Shown: positions 23,931 to 38,900 of the stretch, in pieces | Layout: every line of letters begins with the position of its first letter | Position numbering within the stretch: position 1 is the first letter of the stretch | Notes under the pieces: generated by a model | The model's database searches: none | What the model was told of the DNA's origin: nothing | The model's input: the letters and a program-made list of their open reading frames with translations, nothing else | Translations under genes and position numbers: made by a program | NCBI GenBank assembly: GCA_025331565.1 | Contig: JAFREQ010000015.1 | Coordinates: 3,410,001-3,474,000 of the forward strand | DNA length: 64,000 nt | Direction of reading: 5' to 3' | Source: Holacanthus passer | Lineage: Eukaryota > Chordata > Actinopteri > Pomacanthidae

Positions 23931-26900
23931 ATCAAGTAATTGATAAAGGTTTTTCATACACAAGTAGACATCCATTAGGGCCCGCCAACCTGTTGTGCTG
24001 AGAACAGAGCACAAGCCTGCCCCCTGCTGGAGTTGTTCTGCCAGTGTTTGTTCATGTTGAGGGAGATGTTGACAGGGAGTGCGCTGTCCCATGACAAATG
24101 GGCCTGAATGCACAACAGAAAAAAAACAATGAAATAAATAAACATACAATAAAACCCAAAAATATAAATAAGATAAAATAGTAAATAGTAAAATAGTAAA
24201 ATAACGCTAAACCTTTTGTACTTAGATTGCACATTGCAGCATAATAGCATAATTAAATAATAGAAACTATTCATATTGGAGTTTAGTTTAGGTAAACAGC
24301 ATTATCCATGGCGTCTATTACATAACTATACTATATAACTATGTTTTAGTAGCATCCGGTTGTGTGAAGATTTGATGATTTATGCATGTAAAGGTTTTAA
24401 TATTAGAACCTGATGAATCAAAACCCGATCTACTTGAGCTAATAGACTTACAATTGGTGAAGAATACCAAGTGTTTTGAAAATGGTGAGACTCATATCAT
24501 GACGGGCTGAAATAACTGTATATATTTCAATAGCGTGAAACAAAGAGGTAAAATGTTTCAGCCTACTTGCTGGCTGCTGCGCTGTTCCCTCTGTGAGCTG
24601 TGTGACAGCGTGTGAAGTGACAGCTGGCTGAGTGTGGTGGAGAAGGGCTGCTTCAGCTCCAGTTTGGTCTCATTCATCTCCTCTGATTGACTCCACATGC
24701 TAAGGGCTCTGACCTTGAGATGAACAAACACACACACAACACAGTTTGTGACCACAGGAAACAGAACAGAAATCCAAACAGATGCTCACGTGACTCTTGT
24801 TTTATTTGCCATAATATGACTATTTCATTCATAGAGACAAAAAAAAAAAGGAGACATATTTTCGTGGTCATGACACACATTGTATAGTCTGACCTGCTCC
24901 AGTCGGCCATGCCTCGTCCAGCCCAGTGAAACACTGTCTAATCGACCCTGTAAAGAGCGCTCCAGTGTCGCCTCCAAACTAGTCCAACGTGGAACGCAGT
25001 TGATCTGAACTGAAGACAAGAGAAAGAGATCAACAATCTGTATTCAAACAAATAGGTGGTCATTCATCATTGAAAGCCCATTTTATACTCGAAATCATGT
25101 AAATAATTGGCAGATTGATCAAATAATCAAAATAATCATAAGTTGCAGTCCTGGTTGTAATGCTCTGTAGAGTTGGTCTGCAGTGGTTTACCCTTCAGGG
25201 TCTGGTTCCCCATCTCCAGTGCTGGAGGTGCAGAGTAGAGACCAGACAAGCTGAACTCCTGATTGCCCCACACAGTTCCATGTTGTACTTGGTAGCTCCA
25301 GTTTCTGGCCTCATACACTGTCTTCATTGCAACAGTTCTGGGGAGCGGCTTCAACTACAGAACAAAGACAATCACTGAAACCTTTAGGATACGGGTACGT
25401 CTTGATGTTCCGAGTGTTAAATGACAAAAATGTATATATAAAGTGTGTTGACAGTCAAGAGATATTTAAGCTCAGAGATACCTGTGGGTAGGAGTGTTTG
25501 AGCTCCACAGCCTGTCTGTATCCACTCTCTATAGCTGCCAGCTCCCCCAGAGCCCACAGCCTCCTCCTGCCTGACAGCACCTCCACCAAACCTGCCACAC
25601 TGGACTGAGACTGGTTCAGCTGGAGAGAGGGAAGACAGATGTTGTGACATGCCATGCCAATAAAACTCAAACTTAAATTACTAAATTACAAATGCAACGA
25701 ACTGTAATTCTAGGCAGTCAGGACTAACTCTAAATCACACCGGATTTTGCAGATGTTGCTTCATCCTTGTTTAAACGTGATTTAATATGTGAGAATAAGA
25801 ACGCACCTGAGAGCGGACATTGAGTTGAGAAGGCAGGTAAACCAACATCCTGGGAATATTCTGGACCACCTTCACCATCAGGTCCTTGCTGGACAAAAGA
25901 CCATCTGTCACTTTAAGTGTGCGGGTTTAATTTTTAGATTTTCTGCAAGTCGAGGCGATGAGGCGATGAGGCAGTATGACTAACATGGTTTCTGCACATC
26001 TGTGTTTACCTATGAGGCAGGTGGTGTCCTTGGAGTATGAGTGCCAGTGAAGAGCTGAGTTCAGGGTTCACAGCTATTGAGCACCTAAGCTGTGACTCAG
26101 TAAGTCTTCCCCAGGCCTCCACCTACATCAACAGTCGTAGAGATGGTTAGCACAGAAGAGCAAAGCTGTGGGGATGTAGACTGTATGTTATCCTCACCTG
26201 TAAGGTCGGGCTAGTTTGTCCCTGCACAGTGTGTTTTAGTGTGACTCTGGCCTCCTTGGACCCTCCATGTGCCCCCCAGCCTCCTACGTCCCCCACTGCT
26301 TGGACTCTCCAGTCGTGACAGTGAACGTCTACTGAGGCGCTCCTCAGAGGACCTGCAGATGGGATCAGAGTACATTGTGATAAAGAAATTAAGCTTTAAA
26401 AATATATAACCACTTTGAATCAATTGTTGCTCTTCAGTAATCTATAAAGTCAAATAATGACATCTGTTGGCCAGAATGGGAGGATTCCAGGCAAACCTCA
26501 TGATGAAACAGAGATTAAAATAAATCAAGAGTTACATGTTGCATGAATCTTTGATATTTGCATGAAACAAACAGATATGAAGTAAAATAATGTGAAGGAA
26601 AAAAAATGATACTGTCTTGGCCTCCTTTAGTGCAACTGCAGAGATTTTTAGACATCCCAAATTTCAGGAAGCAACATTAAAAGGCAGCTACAGCATACGA
26701 GTATTAAATCCAGCTGTTAAGACAACCTGACCTTTGAACTGGGCACTCAGGGTAGTGTTCAGACCGTGTCGTGTCCCTGTTTGATTAGAAGGTGGTGGCG
26801 AGTAGGAGAGCAGCAGGGCCAGGCGTCCATCAGCCGAGCTGACGTTCAAGCCAGAGGCGAGCAGCTTGTGTCCGTCCACGGCGAGCTGAGCCCTGGACTG

Positions 26901-29900
26901 AAACTGAGAAAAGACTCCCTGGATGGAACACAGGCCCTTGGAGAAGAAAATCATAAGAGGGGTGTTTGTTAATCCAGTCTTATAAATTCAATCAACCGAT
27001 ATAATGTCAAGAACAAAAACATGAATGTATTATGTTACCTCCATGTTACGTGGCAGTCCTCTGTCCTGTAGCCATGACCAGCTGTGCCACATGTTTCCCC
27101 TCATCTCTTTGATCATTGAGAGACATTTCATCTTAAGCCTCACTCCCGCCTGCTGACCTCCAAACTGAGACTGTAAGGTCAAGGCCTTCCCCTCAGCAGA
27201 ACCAAGGTCTACCTGCACGAACAGTCCACTGTGATATTAATCATCTAAGAGACTGCACACCTTCATTAAGCGAACATCAAGTCAATCCACTGTGATTTCT
27301 CGATTGGTTAAATCACTGTTTCTAACCTGGATGCTGTTGTTTGCAGGGACTCCCAGTTTCTTCAGATAGCTCACTGTGTGTCTGAAGTGACTCTTCACTC
27401 TGACTGTTTCAGGCATCTTTGTTGCTATCATCTCTTGACTTATCTGTAAAACATTCAGAATATAAACCGCAGCAGCTGTGATACAGAAGTTATGAAAAAA
27501 AAGTCCATTTTGAGAACCCTCTGCCATCTGGTTTCCACTAAAGAACCAGTGCACACACAGAGAGAAATATATCCCTCCTTTCAGTTTGAATTTTTTCTGC
27601 CGGTAATGATGAGCTGTCAGCTGGGTTAAGGCTATAAACACATGTACAGTATATTATTATGATCCCACGCTTCAGGTTTGTGCGGTTTGAATGAGCACTT
27701 CATCAAACATGTCACTGTTTCACAGAGTGTTCCTGCTGCCTCCTACCTTTTGATCTCCTGCACTGCTGTGTAACAGGTAAAAGTACGAGCCATTGCCATG
27801 ACTCCCAGAATTCATTGTTAGTGCAGCGTTAGTGGGGACACCCAGCTTCTTCAGCAGGGGCACAGAGTAGTTCAGATTAAGCGACGCTTCATTTTGATCC
27901 TGTAAGAACAGCACTGAGTTATGATACATGGAGTCACATAATCAATCTCTGAAATTAATTAAATCAAGGCTCAACTGTGTGTTGTTCTATTACAAGTGAT
28001 GGGGACTTTTATTGCATTTTTAAAGCAAAACAAGACAAAAACGGATGTAACAAATGTAAAATCACAAATGTTTTAATGTATTTCCACACCTTAGTTTTCT
28101 TCAGAGCCACTGACGCCTGTAAGTCTGTATCATCTACAGCCATGGAGACCTGAGATTCAGCAAGAGTTGGGGAGACAAGCAACAACCCGGAGGACTGTAT
28201 CCTGTCCGGACTACCCCACTCCTACAAACATGATACAAAGTTGTTGTAGAATTCATTAGTCATACATGAAATAAGTCTTACCAGTGGTGTGGGTTTTTTT
28301 CTACCTGAATGACTGAGCAGTTGTTGTGATACACCAGCGACCCCTGCAGGCCTCTCTGTGACATCACAACTCCACTGGTTCTGACTGTACATTCATCCAT
28401 CTGGAGGAAGGCTTCGGCGTCATATCGTTGTTTTCCAGCCTCACTGGTTACTCTCAGTCTGCTGTGCTGTGGTACATTTTTGAGAGCAGGAAGGTTGTGA
28501 CTGAGCTCGCCCTCCACATTAAGAGCTGGCCAGGCCCTTGCATTCAGTCTCAGGAGACCCCTTTTGCCCTCCAGATCGGTATTCACCGTGGCCCTCCAGA
28601 TACCCTGAGGGTCCTTCCACACTGAGCCATTCAAATGAGCCTAAAATGGACAGAACACCATCATCATTATGACTTAACCCCATGAACCCCATCTTCCTCA
28701 AACAATGAACGGCTCAAACGTTTTTTGAAGTTGCAGTTGATTCTAAAAAGGACTGTTGAAAAGAATAAAGATCAGAATTTAATATTTGAGGATGGGTGGG
28801 ATCAGAGCTGGTGTACTGTAATTCCACTACTTTTGGTGGCAACTAGAAATTTAAGTACTTTAGTATTACTTTTTCAAATAAATGACATAATTTCAAGTAC
28901 TTAAATTGAAACGGGTTCATTACTTGTTACTTTTGCCTTCTGTGAAAATAGTGGACAACTGCAGAGGAGAGGAGACAAAAGCAGCCTATTCTCTGGATTT
29001 TCCAGTTTATGATCTAACATCACCCAACCTTACGGTGACACAAGACAGTTCAGGCAATGCGAATTTGCTTTTCAGCACAGATTCATAACTTGTGATTGTT
29101 ACTTGGGTTCAACATATTTAACTATTAGCTACTGTAGCATATCTCAGTTAACATGTAAATTTCCCCACTGTGGGACGAATAAAGGTTTATCTTATCTTAT
29201 CTTATCTTATGTACATCCAGCATTGTGTGGGTCTTCTTCCTACTGCGTGACCAAGACAAGGGTACCTTACAGGGAGGAATGCTAATTGTCACTGCCCTCT
29301 GGTGGACAAAGTATTAATGTGGTGGACATAAGGGCAGATACACAGTTTAATACAACTTTCAAATGTGCCGTAGCTTTAGTAATTATCCATAAAAACCTAC
29401 AATACCTGTAACACTGGGCACTTTGACTCCAGAGCCCAGAGCCAGTGTGTCCCTCCTCTGGTCTCTGTCAACCTACTGGCTCTGATGGAACACGTCCCAG
29501 CTGTAATGAACAGGGCCCTGGCCTGCTCAGGGCCCCCAGGAGCAGTGGCCTCTATGGTGATCACCTGGGGCACACCTTGGCTCCTCAGCCCGAGGAAGGA
29601 GTGTGTGAGGGTCCCGGACAGATGTGGAGGCCTGCAGGTCTGACTCAGCTCCAGGGAGAGGTCCTGGTTGTCAGCTCTCAGAGAGGAGGTCACGGTAAGC
29701 CGGCAGGGGACGACTGACAGGAGGCCCTGAAGAGCCAGAGACACTGGGAGGACCGTTCCCTATGGCACAGACATACATGGAGGATACTAATCAGTGTTCA
29801 GTGACACATGATTGATAGTAATACACGACTACCTCTATACACAGGATTCTATCAATAGTATAGAAAACTACATGTTGTTTCTTGGGGCTAAAACTGGGGT

Positions 29901-32900
29901 TAGAAGCCCTCTCCCAGTTTGGAAATTGCTGACTCTGACTTGATGACATCGCACCATAGATGTCAAAATGTTTATGCTCCCAACTGGAGGACAAGGAAAC
30001 TGTGTCTCTCTCCATAGTGGTAGCGAGTCAAATTGGGGTGGGAGTAATTTGGCCGAGCAGCTGTATCATCTTTTGTGTTGTTCTGCTCTGCTACTGTAAT
30101 AAATGAGCTGTAGCTTGACCTACTAATGGGCTGGAAACTGCCTTTCAAAGGAAAGGGGTGACTCATGTAGGAAATGTCCTTCTGACTGTGATGAAAGAAA
30201 GGACAATGTGTTGCCACAGCTAGAGGTAACAGTAATATTTACAACTTAGACATGTTAGTTTATACAACTTTCAACATGCGATATTACACTGAACATATAG
30301 ATTGTCTTACCTGTAGAGCAGGACAGTAGCTGGTTACATTTACAGCATAGGAAGGCTGCTCCTCCTCTGACTGTGAAGCCTTGGTTTTCCCCAAATTACC
30401 CCTGAAATAACAACGTCCCAGCTCCAGGCCAACCTCCACACCAGGCAGAGGTGCATTCAGGGTTAATGCTCCGTGGGTAGGAAATCCCAGCATCTGAATC
30501 GCCTCCAAAGAGTGCTGCACAGATGCTTTCAGACTAAGGTGGGGGCGACAAGTTAAATGCAGACTAAGGCTGCCTTTCTGCTCCCCCTCAGCCTGCAGAA
30601 CTGTGCTGAGGTCTGTGGAGCAGCCAGAACGGGTGATGGAGATGTTGGCTGAAGTCTGTGATGGCAGGACGTACTGCAGAGGACAAATTTAAAAAGAAAG
30701 ATTAGAACCACCACTATATCTATTTCATAATTAGATACAAGTACTGACAATAATAAGTTGTGTTGTTAGAAAACAAGGACACGCAGGAATATTGCATTTA
30801 TACATTAAAAATAAATTAATAAAACATTAATAAATCATCAATACATCTATTTAATACATACTGAAATACACAAACAAGACCATTGCTGAAAAGATTAGAA
30901 ACCTCCAATTCACTGCATTAACTTTTACATTGAGTGTAAACGGGTTTCATATTGTTGAAGCGTATTCTGACACATTGAGAAGACAAGTCGGGCCAGTACG
31001 ACTAAATAGCAGATAAATCAGTCTGGCGGATTTATGGAATCAAGGTCATTTTCTCTACAGCATAACACACTGACAGTAAATGTGTCAGAGTTTAATACAT
31101 TGACACAAGATGGACGAAGGTTGGTAGAAACTACTGAGTTCATGAAAAATGCTATCAACATGTTATCATGCTCAAACTGACAATGTTAACATTCTTGAGC
31201 AGGTATAATATTTACCATCTCCACTATACATAAAGTGCAAGTGAAGCTGATAATGTCATTAGTTTTGCAGGCAATAAACAAATTTAAATTTTGAGCTGAT
31301 GTTGGTGACACCACCATCCCTAAAACCGTGCCAGCTGTGTCGCTAAAACCCACTATGAGTTCATTTCAACCATGGTCTTGTTGATACCTTTTTCATGCAG
31401 CATTGTCTTATCAATGTAACTTGTATTTTAATGGAAAGACAAGATTCATCTCCAAGGTGAAGATGCTTCTGTCATTTTCCTTCTGCTGGGAAACAAGTTT
31501 CCTGGTGCTTTTTCTTGTTTCCTCTCTAACCTTCAGTAAGACACATCGCTGACGGACAAAACAACTCCAGCTGGTCCTTCTGTCCTCTCCACCCCTGTGT
31601 TGATTTGCCAGGAAAAGCATGGAGCACGCATCGCTTTCCAACTCCAACTCAGCTTGATTAGCCGTGTTGGACATGCTAACAGTGAGTTCCCCTGGTAAAC
31701 CAGCGGTGGCCAGGTTTTGCTGAAGCGTGACCTTCAGGGAGGTGGAGGGCTCCCAGACAGCAGTCATGTTGATCTGAGCAGAGTGGGTGTTGAAAGAGAC
31801 TCGAGCGCGTCCAGAGAGGGAGGCATCACTGAGCTGAACTGACCCCTGGAGGTCTACTCTGTTTGGGATGATGGGGGCAAGGGAGACCCAGTGATGCTGG
31901 AGGGTCCAGCCAAATTCAGCTTTGTGGTCTTTTTGCAGTACAGACAAGAGGCACTGAAAGGAGTCACGCTCATTTTCTAAACCCAAAGAACCTTTCAGTC
32001 CATCTTTCCCTGCTTGTCCATGTATGGTTAAAGAGGTTTTATGATGTACACCCCCCTCAACTCTCCTAACCTGCACCCACACCAGCCTCCCCACCCCTTT
32101 ACATCGGACAGACACCAGCAGACTTGAAGTGACTGAGTCCCATGCGACACTGACATCTGCCCAGATGTGACACCAGCTCTCCAACCTCATCCGACCTGTC
32201 ATCTCTGCCTTGTGTTTAGTGCCGTGGGTCCCAAACTCAAGCAGCCCGTGCCAGCCATAAAGCCCAGGCCTCTCCAACCTCAGTCCCACATTCAAGTCCA
32301 TTCCCCAAGGGCCAAGAAACAACCCGATCCCTAGTGCCCACCGCTGAGGCCCAGGCCGGAGCAGGAGCCTCAGACTAGATTTAGTGGGCACACCCAGATA
32401 CGTCAGCACAAGCACAGAAGAATGAGTGAGGTTAGCTCTGAGCTCCTTCTGGCCGTTGGAACTGTAACAGCCTTTAGCTTGAGCGCTCAGGCTAAAGTGA
32501 GTGAGCGACAGGCCATAGCAAAGCCTGTTGTGTGGTCTATAGGCGCGAAAGACTCGTACCTCCACAGGGCGACCTGCCACATTTCCATAGCAATGGGCTG
32601 AGAGTCTGTCTGCGTTGGCGTCCCCTGTGCAGTTCATCTGTGAAAACAAAACCCCCTGTTGGCAAAGTTTATTTTTCAAAGATGAAACTGAAGGAGGAGA
32701 TGGAAGAATGTCTGAGGAACTACTGAACTTTAGACCAGACACATAAAATTCTGCGGTACATCAACGTGCTAATCTGAGCCCTCATTATGAAATGACAGGT
32801 GTTTAATGCTCATATTTCTGTTTCATTCTTAACGCTTCATTTGACATTACTGATCATGGTGTACTTTTGGGCATGCCGGAAATGTGGGTCAACTTCTTTA

Positions 32901-35900
32901 AAGGAATATTTTGAGACAAGACTAGATTGATGCAATAATGGAAAAGTAAAGTGTCCCTCTTTGGGCCCTCTTTATCCAAATTATATACACCATTACTCCA
33001 TTTGAACTTTATTTCAAAAAGCAATTGTTATTATAGTTATAGTACTGGTGACACACAGTTTTGCAGATTTTCTCACCAGTGATGTAGGCCCTATGGATTA
33101 AGTAATAACTCAATGTAATCAAAGACTTAAAAGCGATGCACCACAACTGTGTAAAGATCATGGGTAAAGTTGAATAAAGACATAGAAATCTAAATCAAAG
33201 TAAAGTGTGTAAAATGTACCTGCAAAGCGGTGGGTATGAGTCCCTGGAGCAGCTTCATCTGCTGCCACAGAGACACTGCCAACATAGCTGTGCTGTTTTT
33301 TGATCCAACGTTAAAAAGGATGTCAACAATTCTCTCGTCTTCCATGTGAAGGACCAAGCCTGTGTCCAGTCCTTCTGTTTCTAACTAACAGTGGGAAGAA
33401 AAACAATAATATACAGGAATACAGGAAATACATGAGAATGAGAACACATTGATGCATTTAAGGTCCTTAATAAAATTTGCTAGATATAGAAACCTAGATG
33501 ATAGTCCTGTACCTGGTAATGTGCCTTGGCTTGTATGGAGCTTGATACGCCGCTTTTCAGCAGAGCTTTGACTTGATGCTGCAGTCTGGAGAAGTACTCC
33601 CACCGTTGGACAACCTGGTCTGTCTTGCCTCCATTAAACTCAGCCTTAAGATGTTCAGGTCCAGCCTGCAGCTCTGCCAGGCCTGACATTCGACCACCAT
33701 CCTGGGCCCACCTCACCTGGGCACTACTGTTGGCAGGTACACCTGCGTCCAAATGACAAAGAGACTGAGAGACCAGGAGACATTATAATGTATAAATTTA
33801 ACATATATTGTATATAAAGTAATGATTACCTGTGGCATTGAGCAGGTGGAAGGAGTGAGATAGTTTGGCGTGGACCTCACCCGTCCCCCAATCCCCCAGT
33901 CGGCGGCTCACATTCAGACAAAAATTCTCCACCCCCAACCAAACACACAGCCGATCACTGACCACATGGAATTTCTTTCCCATCATGCTCTCTTCATCTT
34001 CTCTGTCTGAAGAATCTCCAGGATCCTCGTGATGTCTCAGCTCCACATTGTACAAGGTCTCCATCACTCTAACTCTCACCTGTCCTACAGTTACATTAAG
34101 TACAAATGATTCTCAGTATTCTTTGCTTTTCAGGTAAAGACTGTCCTAATGTGCCATCATGTAATATATAGTTACTAAAATTAGTATTTTCAAATGAACG
34201 TCTACCTTCAATGAGTGTGTCAGATTGTCCCAGAGCCCCATCCAACCCCAGGACTGGAGGCAAAACAGCGAGGTTGGCCATGGAGTGCCTCAGGTCCCCA
34301 GACACAGCCAGCTGGAGACCCTGGGTGTTTTTTAGAGACCCTCTGACCTGGGCCAGCAGAGCCTCACGCCCCTGTTTACAAGAGCCATGTAGAGACACAC
34401 TGGAGGAGACAGGAGGAAGACGGTGATGCAATTCATAAAGCTCATAAAGAGACAGCCAACATTGTTTATGAGATACATGACTGTAAATCTCATAAAGACA
34501 AAATGATACACTTACACCTCTCAGTGTTAATATACAGGTGGATGTACACACCTGTCTGAGGACATATTGGCAGCCATGTTTACATGCAGGTCAGTGGCAG
34601 AAGGCAACAGGCTCTGGGATATGTTCACCACCAGTCCCACGGCTCTGTCTCCCCTCTGGAGGGAGTGGGACATCTGGGCGTCCAGTTTCACCCTGTCCTT
34701 CCCATCAGCCCTCATGTGCACTGAGCTACTTCCTCTACCAGCCACTGTAGAAATGTCAGCAGTGGCCTTTACCTTAAGTTAAAATAACAACAAAAAGATA
34801 CTCAACTTTATTATTTGCATATTCTGGATTTGTTGTAAGAACTTTTTTTATTTTGAGAGCAATGAATGAAATAATGTGACAAAACACAGAAGTGGCCCAC
34901 CTCTAATGTTTTGGGAATCTTTGATTTGAAGGGATGACTGAGAGAGGAATAAAGGCCGACTCTGCCCAACGTTCCATTGAGCTGTACGGAAAGCTGAAAA
35001 AGACAAAAACACTCCAAATTCACCAGAAATGCTGACGATGAAACAAGCAATAATGAAAATGCTGAGTTGGTTTTACTCACATGGCACTCCTGTCGCTCCA
35101 CTCTCAGTTTCCCTCCGGCCTGATAATCAAAGTCACTGTTGTTTTTGGGGTTCCAACATACATTTCCTTCCACTATAGCAGAGGAGGGGAGCTGCAGCTG
35201 CAACAGTAATAACAGTGAACTGGTCACAAGTTTGGCCTTTTCTACTGTAAACTATACTGTACACTGCTGGAGGTCCACTTATGTCACTTATTACACTGAT
35301 GCCAGTCAATCAGCACTTTGTGCCACAGATGTATAGAAATATTCAGCAACTTGGCAAAAATAATAACAACCAATAAAATCATCTCGAGTAGAGAGGTTGG
35401 TTTACCTCGAGCTGATGAGTAAAGTTGGCTCTAACTTTGATGGCTTGGTGATTTGAGAGCAAAGGGTTCGACTGAAGTTGTCCAAAGAAGGTCAGTCTCT
35501 CTTTGCTGCCAACACGTAACCTCCCTTGTATGTCTTTCTGGGTCTGAGAAGGATTATGCCATACAGCATGTTAAAAATATATTAAATGCACAAATGTATA
35601 TAAGTTAGATAATGCATTGTCCACATGTTTTGAAATCAACATCACTATTTCACTGAATGAATTTAATATACAAATCCAACACACAGTTTTTGATGGCTCT
35701 GACATTAAAATCTCAAGAAACTCTTTTCTCTTTTCTGTAATTCAGATACATGTTCAATATCTTTAGAAACATTTGGTCATGGACTAGAATGTAGGAGTTG
35801 ATGAAATGAGTTTGAAAAATGTTTGTCTGTGCAACGTGATTTTACAATGATGAACCCACTGAGATGTGTGAGGATCGAAAGATGTTGAATTAGATTTGGT

Positions 35901-38900
35901 TTTCAATCATTTTTGAGTTCAAGCAAAATTACTGTCTCATTTGAGTTTTGAAGGCTGGCAGTTTACCTGGTTGCTGGTTATGGTCACACAGATTTCCGAG
36001 TCTGATGGAACAATGTCAGAGCTGAACGGATGGATCAGCGCAGAACAAACCTAAATATGAGGAGAGGCACAAAAAATAAAAATCCCAGAATAGAGTCCTT
36101 AAATACTCCCTCCCTTTCTGTTTAAATGAACTTGTTCTACACTTACAAAAGGGCTTGGTGGCTGGTAGCCAATGGTGAGGGTGTGGACGACCTCTCTCTT
36201 GCCGTGTAAACCAGCTTTCGACTCCAGGATGTAAAGACCTTTGAGGAGGTCGACAGTGAAAGTCTCCCGCAGAAGGAGAGTCTGAGGAAAGGTCTGGAAG
36301 GGCTGTCTGTGCGATATGGTGTTGCTATTAAAGTTAGCAATGTTCTTGCTGCCATTGTAATTTTTAAAATAAAATCATAGCATGAAAATAAAATGCATCA
36401 ACAAATTCATTACAAGTCAATCAGGCTGAGGTACAGACCTGAGCTGGAGCATTGCTGTTTTCTGATACATCTTCTTGTCCCTCCTCAGCTCCTCTACGAC
36501 CCCCTCGAACTCCAGTTCTGTGGACGGACTCTTCGGCTTCGAGAAAATCATCTTCAGCATTGCCTGCCTCTTTTTCAAATTCTTAAAGATGTGATATAAC
36601 ATGTTAAAACCATTTAACTTAATACCCCCATCCCACAGACGTGGCTCACCGTCACCACCCACCTGATCCACAGTGTTCAGGGCAGCGGTGAGGCTGATGT
36701 TGTGCTTGCCATAGGTGGAGGCCATCTGCAGGGTGTGGCTGATTTTAGAAGCCTCCACAGAAGCATCTCCTCTAAAGGGTGGAGTCCACAAGGAGCTCAA
36801 GGAGGCAGACACCTTCACACTTCGCTTCCCCACAATGCCCCACCCACCTGCCTGGTGAGGACGGAGGAGAAGACATAGAAGACATGCACATGTAAAAACA
36901 TTGTGGTACCACAAAGTATGATATTTTATATCATTCTAATGTGGAACTTAAATATCAGGTACTTTCAATAATTTTGCAGTCCAGATACTAAAAACTGAGA
37001 CTTTCAATGTTCAGATGGAGCAGCTGTCCTTACTTGGATGTAGGTGACAGCTGGTGTGTAGAGCTTCAGACGGGCCTCCTTCTCCCTGCCCCTGTCCCTG
37101 TAGAAACCCTCCAGGAGGAGGTTGCGGACGGTCAGCCACTTGCTGGCCGTCAGCTCGGAGGTGAGCTGGAGTGTGTGACGCTGGTGCTGGCTCAGTCTGT
37201 GGGATGTGTAGATGTACAGCCATGGTGTGTCCATGTTAAGTGTGCCTGTGAGGATAATGAGACAGACATGATGCAAATCAACACAAATAACAACTTGAAA
37301 ACTTCACATGATTAGCGCAAGCAAAAACGTACTGGGCATTAAAACTTATTTTACCTTCCCATTTTTTCTGCGGGGTGTCTTTGGGAGGGCTTTTCCAGTG
37401 TAATCCAGCCACCAGCGGCATCAGGTTGTTGTAGTTGATTTTGAGGTGAGTGCTGCTCTCAGACCCGAGCTGTCTCAGGTGAGAGTGAAGAAGCTGAGTC
37501 CTGTAGTTTAAATTCTTCTCTGGCACCTGGAGGCTAAACTGAAATAATATGAGAGGGACAAAGAAAATGCATTTAATGCTTAGAAAATGTAAATACAAGG
37601 ATTACCTCACAGCAGGCAATGCATTTATAGAACATGTGTTGGGTTGGAATAAAAAGCTTCTTCAGTCTGACAGAATAACAGGAGTAATTAGAGACCATCA
37701 CATATGCAGATTCGTTTACCTCCAGTGTGTAGCTGGTGTGATTTTGTGTGGACTGGTTTGTGAAGGACTGGCTCAGAAGAAGTGTGCGCTTGTTGTTCGT
37801 CTCATCCCAGTGTTTGCCGTAGCTCATGTCCAGGGCTGATTTAATGTGGCTGGGGCTCTCCTCATGTCTGAAGTGGATCTGCAGACACACAGAAAAGAGA
37901 AACCACAGAGCTCTTAAATCACAGAGAGAACCTCCACAACCTCCAGTCTCAAAAGCTGGAATCAGCAGCATCAGCATGCAAGATCCAAATAACTGAATCT
38001 GCATCTGAATTACATTAAGATTCATATTAACAATCTTGTGTGAAATAACACAAATTTCTGTCATTTTGTGGGTTCATGTCTCCAGTTACCTTGTGGTTGA
38101 TCGGAGCTGTGTTGGAGCAGTAGAATTCATGATCTGCTCTCATGATGTACGTGAGGTTTGAGTCTCTCTCACTCCTGAGTCTCTGAGATGTGTAGCATTC
38201 CTGACGCAGGTGGCGGGCGTCACCTGCGTGGGGGGGGTCAAAGGTCAGGAGTAAGTGATGGTGAAAAATTTGCAAACTACATATTCTTGCAGAAGATGAG
38301 ACATTTGTTGGGAAACTGCACTGTTTCTTCAAATGAAAACATGGGGTTTTGTTATGCTCTAAATGGCAAGTCTGACATACTGAAATCCCTGTAATATGAG
38401 CAAACTACACTTTCTGCATTTCATACCAAAGAACACCAAAGGAACAAGAGAGACCAAAAATCGAATGTTGGTGGATCCAGCTTTCTGTGGATGGAGGATT
38501 TGGAGACAGTTTGTATTTTCCCTAATGTGTGGTCTGCGAAGTGTCCATGATGGCTACAGCATCTTCATTTGATTAAAAGGGACAAACACTAGAGCATCAA
38601 CTAGAGAAGGTGGGATGCTCTTCAATACGGCCCATTTTGACTGATGGGATGTCATTTGGTTGGTAGTGCTTAAATATGACTACACAGCAATATCTCTTTC
38701 CAAATAGGATAAAAAATTATTGGCTATCATTTGGCATATTTTGGTTTGTTTGTGTTTTTGGGTGAACTGCTCCTTTACTTTATTTGAATTTACTCAGGCA
38801 GAAGCCTAAACTGTCATGTGGCATTTATTTCACACTGTATGTTTTTCAGTCACTCACCTCCCAGACCATATTTGAGCCTGAGTGCAGAGCTCCACAGTGA

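Larger units (their letters stand above)
19518..27212 (-). other. Exons 49-68: distal beta-rich body and helical C-terminal segment
   Basis: Exons: 27039-27212, 26732-26936, 26198-26352, 26010-26122, 25807-25888, 25482-25619, 25192-25354, 24894-25009, 24567-24713, 23990-24103, 23758-23874, 23484-23642, 23112-23273, 22517-22679, 21888-22069, 21715-21807, 21407-21611, 20662-20849, 20033-20130 and 19518-19702. Most are short amphipathic beta segments with a spaced cysteine. Exon 64 (21715-21807) is a helical, possibly coiled-coil stretch (ARIQHLSSQIQNKLLERIKT), as seen near the C-termini of apoB-type proteins. The exon 62 acceptor is ambiguous: only the AAG just upstream of 22679 keeps phase, while the better-looking TAG four bases further in gives an immediate stop. 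Confidence 0.75.

Noticed and set aside
31411..31530. Coding continuation of the 443-codon frame past 31531
   Set aside because: The donor after CVLLK matches the exon-end pattern of exons 43-45 and keeps phase with exon 43, so the remaining frame is intron.
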